In this document: positions 18,793 through 27,033 of the stretch, piece after piece
Position numbering within the stretch: position 1 is the stretch's first letter
Layout: each line of letters opens with the position of its first letter
Assembly: GCA_007748055.1 (NCBI GenBank)
Contig: CP036279.1
Coordinates: forward strand, 558,001-622,000
Reading direction: 5' to 3'
DNA: 64,000 bases
From: Kolteria novifilia
GTDB lineage: Bacteria; Planctomycetota; Planctomycetia; Kolteriales; Kolteriaceae
Made by a program: the position numbers and the translations under genes
The notes under the pieces: model-generated
The model's database searches: none
Seen by the model: the letters and a program-made list of their open reading frames with translations, nothing else
What the model was told of the DNA's origin: nothing

Positions 18793-20481
18793 ATGGACGC
18801 CTTCGACGTGAACCTCCCCCACGATATCGACGCCTGCCACGAGTTGATCCTCGAACTCGATCGGGAGCGCCGACGGCAAGCCGCCGTCATCGCCCAGCAG
18901 CAAGAGACCATCGCCCAACAACAAGCAATCATCGCTCAGCAGCAGGAGACGATCGATCGCTTGCAGAGCGACGTCGACTTGCTCAAGCGGACCTTGTACG
19001 GCCGGCGGCGGGAACGCTTCGTCGACGATTCCCAGCAGGGGCTTTTGTTCGACTCGACAATCGTCGGGGCGGACGACGATTCAGGCTCCGGCGACGACGA
19101 CGAGAGCGATGACGACGAACCGTCACCGGAACGCCGCACGAGCAAGGGACGCGGCCGGCGTCTCTTCCCCGAGTTGCTGCCGCGCAAGACGGTCCGTCAC
19201 GAACTCGACGAGCAAGAGGTTCCCGAGGAGTTGAGGAACGACCCGACCGCCCGGCGGTTCTTCAAGAAGACCAGCGAGCAGTTGGAGTTCACGCCCGCTT
19301 CGATCCATGTGATCGAACATTACCAAGAGGTGATCGTTCGCGACGAAGCATCGGGCGAGACGACGATCGTCTCGGCAACGAAGCCGCCCCAGTTGATCGA
19401 CGCTTACGCCGGCCCCGGCTTCTGGGCTCATCTGACCGCCAGTCGCTTCGCCGATCATCTGCCCTACTATCGACAAGAGGACATCCTCTCGCGCCACGGC
19501 TGCCGCATCGGCCGCGGCACGCAGCAGCGTTGGCTCTTCGCCCTGGCCTTGGCGGTCGCGCCGTTAGTCGAACTGATGCGTCGGCTGGGGTTGCAATCCG
19601 AGGTGCTGGGCGCCGATGAAACGCCGGTCAAGATGTTGGCGGGCGAGCCGCCTGGCTGCACCAAGACCTATCTCTGGAGCACCGTCGGCGACAATGCCCA
19701 TCCCTACGACTGCTTCCACTTCACGCCCGACCGCAGCCGCGATGGTCCGGAACAATTCCTCGCCGGCTTCCAGGGTTACTTGCAGTCGGATGCCTACACG
19801 TGCTACGAGCGAATCGCCGCGGCGGACGACCAGATCGTCCCCGTCGGTTGCTGGGCTCATGCGCGCCGTAAGTTCGAGGAGATCCACTTCAGCGCGCCGA
19901 GCGTGCGGACGCACACCGCCCTGGGCTACTTCCAGCGGCTCTACGACATCGAAGATCGCGCCCGTGACAGTAGTGTGTCACAACGCGGCGCCAAGCCGAT
20001 CGTGACCGAGTTCCATCAGTGGCTGCTCGAGCAGCACGAGCGGGAGCTTCCGAAATCGAAGCTGCGCGCCGCCATCGCTTACATGACCAACCGCTGGCAG
20101 TCCTTCGCGTGCTATCTCGACCATGGGGCGATTCCCATCGACAACAACCGCACCGAAGCGGCGCTGAAGTACGCCGTCCTCGGCCGCAAGGCGTGGCTCT
20201 TCTTCGGCAACAGCCAAGGAGGCGAGACCGCCGCCACCTTCTTCACGCTGACCAAGAGTTGCAACCGCCATCACGTCGATCCCTTCGCCTACCTCCGCGA
20301 TGTCTACACCCGCCTGCCGACCACTCCGGCTTCGGATCTCCCTTCGTTGCTACCCGACCGTTGGATCGACGAGCACCCCCAGCATCGTCTCCAAGAGCGC
20401 GCCGACGAAGCCTGTCAACGAGCCGACCGCAAACGCGCCCGCCGAGCCCAACGCCGCGCCCATGCCGCCACCCCCAGTTGA
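18793..20481 (+). CDS. tnpC: IS66 DDE transposase TnpC
   Basis: 562-residue transposase catalysing strand transfer of the element. Visible parts: an N-terminal glutamine-rich heptad coiled coil (residues ~30-65, 'QQETIAQQQAIIAQQQ') followed by 'LKRTLYGRRRERF', the IS66 dimerisation region; an acidic linker (~95-115); the DDE catalytic domain with 'EVLGADETPVKML' (first Asp), 'YLQSDAYTCYERI' (second Asp) and 'PIDNNRTEAALKYAVLGRK' (Glu); and the IS66 C-terminal segment 'HHVDPFAYLRDVYTRLP'. The ATG at 18793 follows an in-frame TTG at 18790. All catalytic residues are present, so the enzyme looks functional. Confidence 0.94.
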   Translation: MDAFDVNLPHDIDACHELILELDRERRRQAAVIAQQQETIAQQQAIIAQQQETIDRLQSDVDLLKRTLYGRRRERFVDDSQQGLLFDSTIVGADDDSGSGDDDESDDDEPSPERRTSKGRGRRLFPELLPRKTVRHELDEQEVPEELRNDPTARRFFKKTSEQLEFTPASIHVIEHYQEVIVRDEASGETTIVSATKPPQLIDAYAGPGFWAHLTASRFADHLPYYRQEDILSRHGCRIGRGTQQRWLFALALAVAPLVELMRRLGLQSEVLGADETPVKMLAGEPPGCTKTYLWSTVGDNAHPYDCFHFTPDRSRDGPEQFLAGFQGYLQSDAYTCYERIAAADDQIVPVGCWAHARRKFEEIHFSAPSVRTHTALGYFQRLYDIEDRARDSSVSQRGAKPIVTEFHQWLLEQHERELPKSKLRAAIAYMTNRWQSFACYLDHGAIPIDNNRTEAALKYAVLGRKAWLFFGNSQGGETAATFFTLTKSCNRHHVDPFAYLRDVYTRLPTTPASDLPSLLPDRWIDEHPQHRLQERADEACQRADRKRARRAQRRAHAATPS

Positions 20482-20526
20482 TCGGTGACCGATTCGCCAT
20501 CGTCATCGGTTCCTGCTTCTCTCACA

Positions 20527-20547
20527 CGCCACCGTTGCAACGCTCAC
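20527..20547 (-). repeat. IS66 right terminal inverted repeat
   Basis: Ends ccgttgcaacgctcac and is the exact reverse complement of 17608-17628. Confidence 0.92.
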
Positions 20548-20936
20548 TCATCGCCGGCAGGCCGAGGATCTGTCAACCAACGACCACCATCCCGAGGACT
20601 ATCCTTGGAGTCGACGATGCAACCGAACTCATCGCACCGACGTCAATCGAGAGCTTCCAGCAAACTCGGATAGACAGCATTCGGGATCCAGATCTCGTAC
20701 ATCCTTAATTCGGAAACGAATGGTACTGGAACTTCGACATTGGTAGTCAGAGTGCTACTTCGATGGTCTCAAGCGATCGTTTGACATCCTCGGGCATGCT
20801 GATGTCCTCCGGGAAACTCGATGTGAACGAAATCAAATAGAAATGGCCATTGATTTCCTCATTCTTCTCGAACGATACCGACTTGAATTCCTCTTGGCCG
20901 AAGAAACTCTTATTGCTCACGACAACTCGCAAGAAT
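20548..20936. other. Gap between two IS elements, containing a gene 3' remnant
   Basis: 389 bp between the right end of the IS66 element and the left end of the ISBst12-type element. The first ~200 bp hold nothing I recognise and do not continue the rhs fragment found left of the IS66 element. The remainder carries an open frame on the minus strand, listed separately. Confidence 0.5.
20747..20936 (-). pseudogene. 3' remnant of an unidentified gene interrupted by an IS element
   Basis: On the minus strand an open frame runs out of the inverted repeat of the downstream IS and encodes about 61 residues ('VVVSNKSFFGQEEFKSVSFE', 'NGHFYLISFTSSFPEDI') to a TGA at 20747. Codon use is balanced and protein-like rather than that of a shadow frame, so I read it as the C-terminus of a gene whose 5' part was separated by the insertion at 20937. 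No family is recognised. Confidence 0.4.
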
Positions 20937-22408
20937 GTAACCGTTCACACCCTGTGAGTTGGTCTTTTCACGAAAGGGAAGTCGTGAGAGAATTCGTTCA
21001 TGACAGGGAAGTCGAAGATACCTCCTGAACTCGCGGCCCAGATGACGCCGGAGGTGCGTGCCTTCGTCGAGTCGTTGCTGCTGCGAATCGCGGAATTGGA
21101 AGAGACACTTGGCCCTCCCAAGAACCCGCGGAACTCGTCGCTGCCTCCCGGCTGTCAGCATCCGCATGCCAAGACACCACGCAAGGCGCCGCGATCGAAG
21201 CGTAAGCGTGGTGGCCAACCAGGTCATAAGAAACACGAACGTTCTTTGGTTCCCACCGAGGAATGCCAGGAAGTCGTGACGCTGCTGCCGAAGACCTGCC
21301 GGCGTTGCGACACACCGCTGACGGGAGAGGACTCCGATCCGTTGCGGCATCAAGTGTGGGAACTCCCCGAGATCAAGCCGATGATCACGGAATACCGTCG
21401 TCATCGACTCGCTTGTCCTTGCTGCGGCGAGAACACCTGTGCTCCCCTGCCCGAAGGGGTACCGACCGGGCAATCCGGACCGCGTCTGATCGCGTTGAGC
21501 GGTTTGCTGATGGCTTGCTTCCGCCAAAGCAAACGCCGCACGGCGTTGTTTCTCGAGTCGCTGCTTGGTCAGCCTTGCAGCGTCGGCTTGACGGTGAAAC
21601 ATCAGGCGATCATCACCGAAGCCTTGCGGCCGGCCTACGACGAACTGGCGACGACCCTCCCGACTCAACCACAACTGGGGGCCGACGAGACGCCGACCAA
21701 ACAAGCGGGTCAGAAGGCATGGTTGTGGACCTTCGTGGCCAGCACCTTCACCCTCTTCACGATGCGTGGCTCGCGGGCGGCTACCGTGCTAACCGAACTG
21801 CTTGGCGCGACCTTCTCGGGCGTCGTGATGTGTGACCGAGCCAAGATGTACTGGCAGCTTGGCCGCCTGCAGTGGTGTTGGGCTCACCTCAAGCGTGACT
21901 TCCAAGCCTTGATCGACAGCAGCGACCACCAAGTCAAACGCCTGGGGCATGATCTGATGCGACCGACGAAAAGACTCTTTCGCGAATGGGCACGCTGCCG
22001 AGACGGAACCATCACACGCCGAACACTCAAACGTCGTCTGGCTCCCGTTCGTCGCGACATCGAGCACTTGCTGCTGCGCGGTCTCTTTAGCGGCAACCCG
22101 AAACTGATCGGCATGTGTCGTGAACTCTACGACCATCGCGAATGGCTCTGGACCTTTCTCGACCAAGATGGCGTCGACCCGACCAACAACCTCAGCGAAC
22201 GTTCGCTACGTCACGCCGTGATCTGGAGGAAGCTCTCGTTCGGCACTCAGAGCAACGCCGGCAGTCGCTTCGTCGAAACCACACTGACCGTCATCGAGAC
22301 CTGCCGACAACAATCCCGCAACCTCTTCACCTACCTCACCGACGCCGTCGACGCTCATTTCCGATCGCAACCCTGCCCATCCCTTGTCACCAATCCGTGA
22401 ACGGTTAC
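20937..22408 (+). mobile_element. IS66-family element of ISBst12 type, complete copy
   Basis: 1472 bp with short terminal inverted repeats (gtaaccgttcac at 20937-20948, gtgaacggttac at 22397-22408) around one transposase gene. The lack of tnpA and tnpB is typical of the ISBst12 subgroup of IS66. No matching 8-bp duplication is seen in the flanks (gcaagaat on the left, gagtaccg on the right), as expected if the right flank is another copy of the element. Confidence 0.88.
21000..22400 (+). CDS. IS66-family (ISBst12-type) transposase
   Basis: 466 residues. After an N-terminal coiled-coil stretch come 'NPRNSSLPPG' and a basic 'RGGQPGHKKHERSL' segment, a zinc-finger module with four cysteines ('CRRCDTPLTG' and 'LACPCCGENTC'), then the DDE transposase domain with 'PQLGADETPTKQ' (Asp), 'GVVMCDRAKMYWQLG' (Asp) and 'PTNNLSERSLRHAVIWRKLS' (Glu). 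This order is standard for single-gene IS66 elements. Start ATG at 21000. No frameshift is seen, so it is likely functional and could also act on the adjacent truncated copy. Confidence 0.92.
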   Translation: MTGKSKIPPELAAQMTPEVRAFVESLLLRIAELEETLGPPKNPRNSSLPPGCQHPHAKTPRKAPRSKRKRGGQPGHKKHERSLVPTEECQEVVTLLPKTCRRCDTPLTGEDSDPLRHQVWELPEIKPMITEYRRHRLACPCCGENTCAPLPEGVPTGQSGPRLIALSGLLMACFRQSKRRTALFLESLLGQPCSVGLTVKHQAIITEALRPAYDELATTLPTQPQLGADETPTKQAGQKAWLWTFVASTFTLFTMRGSRAATVLTELLGATFSGVVMCDRAKMYWQLGRLQWCWAHLKRDFQALIDSSDHQVKRLGHDLMRPTKRLFREWARCRDGTITRRTLKRRLAPVRRDIEHLLLRGLFSGNPKLIGMCRELYDHREWLWTFLDQDGVDPTNNLSERSLRHAVIWRKLSFGTQSNAGSRFVETTLTVIETCRQQSRNLFTYLTDAVDAHFRSQPCPSLVTNP

Positions 22409-23427
22409 GAGTACCGTCGTCATCGACTCGCTTGTCCTTGCTGCGGCGAGAGCACCTGTGCTCCCCTGCCCGAAGGGGTACCGACCGGGCAATCCGGACC
22501 GCGTCTGATCGCGTTGAGCGGTTTGCTGATGGCTTGCTTCCGCCAAAGCAAACGCCGCACGGCGTTGTTTCTCGAGTCGCTGCTTGGTCAGCCTTGCAGC
22601 GTCGGCTTGACGGTGAAACATCAGGCGATCATCACCGAAGCCTTGCGGCCGGCCTACGACGAACTGGCGACGACCCTCCCGACTCAACCACAACTGGGGG
22701 CCGACGAGACGCCGACCAAACAAGCGGGTCAGAAGGCATGGTTGTGGACCTTCGTGGCCAGCACCTTCACCCTCTTCACGATGCGTGGCTCGCGGGCGGC
22801 TACCGTGCTGAACGAACTGCTTGGCGAGAACTTCTCGGGCGTCGTGATGTGTGACCGAGCCAAGATGTACTGGCAGCTTGGCCGCCTGCAGTGGTGTTGG
22901 GCTCATCTCAAGCGTGACTTCCAAGCCTTGATCGACAGCAGCGACTGTCAAGTCAAACGCCTGGGTCATGACCTGATGCGACCGACGAAAAGACTCTTTC
23001 GCGAATGGGCACGCTGCCGAGACGGAACCATCACACGCCGAACACTCAAACATCGTCTGGCTCCCGTTCGTCGCGAGATCGAGCACTTGCTGCTGCGCGG
23101 TCTCTTTAGCGGCAACCCGAAACTGATCGGCATGTGTCGGGAACTCTACGACCATCGCGAATGGCTCTGGACCTTTCTCGACCAAGATGGCGTCGACCCG
23201 ACCAATAACCTCAGCGAACGTTCGCTACGTCACGCCGTGATCTGGAGGAAGCTCTCCTTCGGCACTCAGAGCAACGCCGGCAGTCGCTTCGTCGAAACCA
23301 CACTGACCGTTATCGAGACCTGCCGACAACAATCCCGCGACCTCTTCACCTACCTCACCGACGCCGTCGACGCTCATTTCCGATCGCGACCCTGCCCATC
23401 CCTTGTCACCAAACCGTGAACGGTTAC
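22409..23427 (+). mobile_element. 5'-truncated second copy of the same ISBst12-type element, in direct tandem
   Basis: From about 22412 to 23427 the sequence repeats 21391-22408 almost base for base, ending in the same inverted repeat gtgaacggttac (23416-23427). The first ~455 bp of the element, including its left inverted repeat, the start codon and the N-terminal coding part, are missing. Only 3 bp separate it from the right end of the complete copy. Scattered substitutions (for example ENTC/ESTC, TELLGATF/NELLGENF, DHQ/DCQ) show that the two copies have diverged slightly. Confidence 0.9.
22412..23419 (+). pseudogene. N-terminally truncated ISBst12-type transposase
   Basis: Encodes the last ~335 residues of the transposase from 'YRRHRLACPCCGESTC' onward, with all three DDE regions present ('LGADETPTKQ', 'CDRAKMYW', 'PTNNLSERSLRHA') but no N-terminal region or start of its own. 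The frame happens to stay open backwards into the neighbouring copy as far as an ATG at 22142, but there it reads the wrong frame of that copy, so the apparent 425-codon gene is a junction artefact. Confidence 0.85.
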
Positions 23428-24010
23428 CGCTAACCGAGTCTCTTTCCAACCCGGCAGTTCCCACTTCCGGCTCATGGGGCCGCGACCTCGGACCGGCTTG
23501 CGCGTACCGTTCGAACCCCGCAGGCCCGCGTTGCCCCTTGCGCCCACCGCTGTCTCCAGCCCTCTCTTCTCCAACCAAAGCTTCTCAAGCAACGCGTGCA
23601 AGCCGCCCCAAACAGCTCGAATGCCCGATATCTCGAGCCAACGACCGCCATGGGCCCCGCCGTTCCCAAAAGCGAGCTGACCAAACGGGCATTTCGACGA
23701 ATCCTCAAGCACCGCCAGCCCCCGCCTCCACAACGATGTGCCCGATACTCAGTTGGACAAGGGGGGAAAGAGGGGGGGGCGGCGTTTCGGCTCGGGAAGG
23801 TTGCATGGCGTTGCGGAAGGAGATGGGTGGGAAGAAGACCCCCACCAACTCCCCCTTGGACAAGGGGGAGTGATCGGATTGCCCCGTGTTCGGGCTCCTC
23901 GCCAAAAGGGAGGGGCGACGATGAGGGTTCGTTTCTAGAATGCCCCGGCGGCGTCAGCGCCGCGGGCCCGCCGCTGGCCCACCTTTAATGCTCCTCGGTC
24001 TGGACTGGGT
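23428..24010. other. 583-bp non-coding region between the IS elements and the histidine kinase
   Basis: Several frames are open because of high GC content, but none shows a domain or a sound start. The second half contains a dispersed palindromic repeat (separate entry). No clear promoter for the downstream kinase was found. Confidence 0.5.
23745..23880 (+). repeat. Dispersed palindromic repeat, copy 1
   Basis: Starts with a degenerate ttggacaagggggg box near 23753, contains the core gcggcgtttcggctcggg / gaaggttgc, and ends with a perfect palindrome ctcccccttg-ga-caagggggag (23849-23870). A diverged copy in opposite orientation lies at 30961-31180. It is non-coding and resembles a small non-autonomous repeat. 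Confidence 0.65.
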
Positions 24011-27000
24011 ATGCCGGACGAAGCCCTCGCACACGACGACCAAGCGCGATCCCGACGCCCTCTGGTGACATGGCGCTATAGTCTGCGCTGGAGCATGTCG
24101 CTCTTTCTCGCGGGCGTGTTGCTGATCAACATCATCGCCGTGTTCATCATCATGCGGACCGGTGGGCGGCAGACGCTCGTCTCCACGACCAACCGACTGG
24201 TGGAACAGACAGGTCGCGAGATCGCCATCGAACTCAGCGGCAAGCTGCACGTGGTGGAGAGCTTGACCGAATCGTTGGCCAAGCTCGGTGCCGTGTTGCC
24301 TCGCGACGATGCCTTGATCAAACGGGTCGCCGGGGAGGTCCTTTCGAGCAACGCCGGTCAAGACCTCGTGCTCAGCGGCGGCATCTGGCCGGCCCCCGGA
24401 GCCTTTGACGCCAGCAAGGACCGTCACAGCTTCTTCTGGAGTCGGGGAAAGAACGATGCGTTCACGTACTTGGACGACTACAACCAGCCGGGGGGAACCC
24501 CGTACTACAAGGAAGAATGGTACGTCCCGACGCGGTTCTTTCCCCAGGGGCGATGCTACTGGTCCCAGCCCTACTTCGATCCCCATACGAAAAAGCCAAT
24601 GGTGACCTGTTCGCAGGCGATGCTCAATCGCGACAAGTTCGTCGGCTGCGCGACCATCGATGCGAACCTCGGTGAGATCGATACGTTTTTGCATGTCGCC
24701 AGTTCCCAACTCGGTGGATATGCGATCGCCCTGGATCGCGACAATCGCTTCTTGTCCTTCCCGGTGTCCCAGCTCGACGACGATGTTCCTCTCGGTCCCT
24801 CGGGAGCTCCCCTGTCGCAGGGGACGATCGATGCGTTCGCGACGGCTCATCCCATCTTTCGCGAAGTGGTCGATCTCCTCTCGGAGATCAACCAGCGTCT
24901 GATCGCCACGGCACGTTCCAAGGGAGAACTCGACGACGGGCTCGTCGAAGCCTTGGTCCTGACCGTTCCGGGAACGACGCTCGAACAAGCCGAACTCACT
25001 TCCGCCACCGTTGCCGATCAAGACAACGGTCACAACCGGTTGCCAGTCGTCGTGCATCAACTTCGCCTTTCGGAGGACCCCTTCCTCCGCGAGCCGTCGA
25101 CGGCGACCATCTACCTCATGCCCGACACCTACTGGAAGATCATCCTGGTGACACCCGACCGACTCGTCACGCAGCCGGCCAACGCGGTCACCACCCAGGT
25201 TGTCATGACGATGGCGCTGATCCTGGTCATCAGTTCGATCTCCTCTTTCGTTTTCTTGAATCAACGCTTGATCGGTCCGCTGCGTTCGATCATGCGACGG
25301 CTCTTGGCGGTTCGGCGCGATCATGGCGTCGTCGCCGGTCACGAACAGGAGCAAGCCGAGCGCGAAAGGCTCCATGGCGGCGACGAGATCGCGGCCTTGC
25401 GCGGGGTCGTCGACCTACTCAGTTCGAGCCTCTCTCTCAAGCAGCGGGCCGAGGCGGCCGAAGCGGCGCGACGACAAGCCGAGTCCGCCAACCGCGCCAA
25501 GTCCGCCTTTCTCGCCAACATGAGTCACGAACTGCGGACACCGATGAACGCCATCATCGGCTATTCCGAGATGCTCTACGAGGACGCGACCGACGCCGGC
25601 CACGACGCCTACTTGCCCGACTTGGAGCGCATCCTCAAAGCGTCGCGACACCTCTTGCATCTCGTCAGCGATGTCCTCGACCTTTCGAAGATCGAGGCAG
25701 GTCGGATGGAACTCTACCTCGAGACGTGTGACGTCAAGGGGCTGGTCGACGATGTCGCCGAGACGATGTTCTCCGTCGTCGAGCACCACGCCAATCGTTT
25801 GGTCGTGGAACTCTCGGAGAACATCGGAAGCATCCGCGCCGACGTCACCAAACTCAAACAGTTGCTCATTAATTTGCTCGGCAACGCCAGCAAGTTCACC
25901 CACGAGGGGGAGATTTGGCTCCGCGTTTGGCTCGCGGGTGTCGATGACGGGCGAGCGATCCAGTTCGAAGTCACCGACACCGGCATCGGCATGAACGAGG
26001 AGCAGCTCGCGCGGGTCTTCGAGCCCTTCGAACAAGCCGAGACGACAACCACCTCGGACCTCGGCGGAAGCGGGCTCGGCTTGGCGATCTCCCGCAAGCT
26101 GTGCCAATTGATGGGGGGCGACATCTCCGCCCAAAGTGAGCCAGGCGTGGGATCGACCTTTACCGTTCGTCTGCCTTGTCCGGTCGAGGAGGAGCGTTCC
26201 GTCGACGATCTCTCCGAGCCGACGGCGAACTCGGTCGTGCATCCGCAATCCTCCATCGCGAAACGAGGGCGCGTGCTCGTGATCGACGACGACTCCGGTT
26301 CGCGGGACTTGCTCGAACGGATGATCGGTCGCGCCGGCTATCAAGTCGATGTCGCCTCCTCCGGCAAGGAGGGGCTCGAGATTGCCCGCCAGCGGCCGCC
26401 CAACTTGATCATGCTCGATCTACTGATGCCCGAGATGGACGGCTGGTCGGTCCTCAACACGCTCAAGGCCGATGCCGCCCTCGTCAATACCCCGGTGGTG
26501 GTGGTCTCGGTCAGCGACAAGAAGCGGATGGGCTACGCTCTCGGGGCGGTCGACTACTTGGTCAAACCGATCAAGCAGGATCGCTTGCTGCGGATGCTGG
26601 AACGCTTGGTTGGCGGCAAGGGCAAGGGCCGCTGCCTGATCGTCGACAATGATCAGCAGTTCATCGAACGCGTCTCACGCACCCTTCGGGCTCAGGAGTG
26701 GCAAGTGGGAACGTGCGGCAACGGTCGCGAGGCTCTCCAACAGATCGAGGAGAACATCCCCGACGTCATCCTGTTGGAACTGCGGTTGCCGGTGATGGAT
26801 GGCTTCGAGTTGATCGGCGCCCTCAAGGCTCGCGATCGGTGGCAAGAGATCGCGGTTATCGTCGTGTCGTCCGAGTACATCACGAACGAGGATCGCGGTT
26901 GGCTCGAGTCGCGGGTCGCGACGATTCTGGCGAAGGAGTCCGACTTCGAGAGCGAACTGCTCGCGACGATTCGTGATGCCGTCGCCGGGGATGATGCTTT

Positions 27001-27019
27001 CTCGAGCGACTCTCCGTAA
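24011..27019 (+). CDS. Hybrid sensor histidine kinase with dCache-like sensor and two receiver domains
   Basis: 1002 residues. A membrane helix (~30-55) precedes an extracytoplasmic dCache-like domain ('CYWSQPYFDPHTKKPMVTCS', 'FVGCATIDANLGEIDTFL'), then a second helix (~395-420), a linker coiled coil, HisKA ('KSAFLANMSHELRTPMNAII', His ~506) and HATPase_c ('LLINLLGNASKFTHEG', 'DTGIGMNEEQL', 'GGSGLGLAISRKLCQLMGG'). Receiver 1 (~750-868) has the phosphoacceptor 'NLIMLDLLMPEMDG' and conserved 'YLVKPI'. Receiver 2 (~873-995) has 'DVILLELRLPVMDG', with Glu where the phosphoacceptor Asp is expected, and 'LAKES' instead of the Lys-Pro motif. It therefore senses an external small molecule and signals through an internal phosphorelay; the ligand and output partner are unknown. 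No strong Shine-Dalgarno precedes the ATG. Confidence 0.92.
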   Translation: MPDEALAHDDQARSRRPLVTWRYSLRWSMSLFLAGVLLINIIAVFIIMRTGGRQTLVSTTNRLVEQTGREIAIELSGKLHVVESLTESLAKLGAVLPRDDALIKRVAGEVLSSNAGQDLVLSGGIWPAPGAFDASKDRHSFFWSRGKNDAFTYLDDYNQPGGTPYYKEEWYVPTRFFPQGRCYWSQPYFDPHTKKPMVTCSQAMLNRDKFVGCATIDANLGEIDTFLHVASSQLGGYAIALDRDNRFLSFPVSQLDDDVPLGPSGAPLSQGTIDAFATAHPIFREVVDLLSEINQRLIATARSKGELDDGLVEALVLTVPGTTLEQAELTSATVADQDNGHNRLPVVVHQLRLSEDPFLREPSTATIYLMPDTYWKIILVTPDRLVTQPANAVTTQVVMTMALILVISSISSFVFLNQRLIGPLRSIMRRLLAVRRDHGVVAGHEQEQAERERLHGGDEIAALRGVVDLLSSSLSLKQRAEAAEAARRQAESANRAKSAFLANMSHELRTPMNAIIGYSEMLYEDATDAGHDAYLPDLERILKASRHLLHLVSDVLDLSKIEAGRMELYLETCDVKGLVDDVAETMFSVVEHHANRLVVELSENIGSIRADVTKLKQLLINLLGNASKFTHEGEIWLRVWLAGVDDGRAIQFEVTDTGIGMNEEQLARVFEPFEQAETTTTSDLGGSGLGLAISRKLCQLMGGDISAQSEPGVGSTFTVRLPCPVEEERSVDDLSEPTANSVVHPQSSIAKRGRVLVIDDDSGSRDLLERMIGRAGYQVDVASSGKEGLEIARQRPPNLIMLDLLMPEMDGWSVLNTLKADAALVNTPVVVVSVSDKKRMGYALGAVDYLVKPIKQDRLLRMLERLVGGKGKGRCLIVDNDQQFIERVSRTLRAQEWQVGTCGNGREALQQIEENIPDVILLELRLPVMDGFELIGALKARDRWQEIAVIVVSSEYITNEDRGWLESRVATILAKESDFESELLATIRDAVAGDDAFSSDSP

Positions 27020-27033
27020 GATGTCCGTCCGCG

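Larger units (their letters stand above)
17608..20547 (+). mobile_element. Complete IS66-family insertion sequence with tnpA, tnpB and tnpC
   Basis: The element is 2940 bp, bounded by perfect 21-bp terminal inverted repeats at 17608-17628 and 20527-20547, with all three genes of a classical IS66 in the same direction. IS66 normally makes 8-bp target duplications; the flanks here are gcgtgagg (17600-17607) and tcatcgcc (20548-20555), which do not match, so one flank has been rearranged since insertion. Confidence 0.92.

Noticed and set aside
22142-23419. A 425-codon transposase gene starting inside the first ISBst12-type copy
   Set aside because: Its first ~90 codons read the wrong frame of the complete copy; only the part from ~22412 is transposase-like, so it is a junction artefact over a truncated copy.
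23374-23733. Minus-strand 119-codon frame between the IS elements and the kinase
   Set aside because: It starts inside non-coding GC-rich DNA and runs into the IS transposase antisense; no domain and no ribosome binding site.
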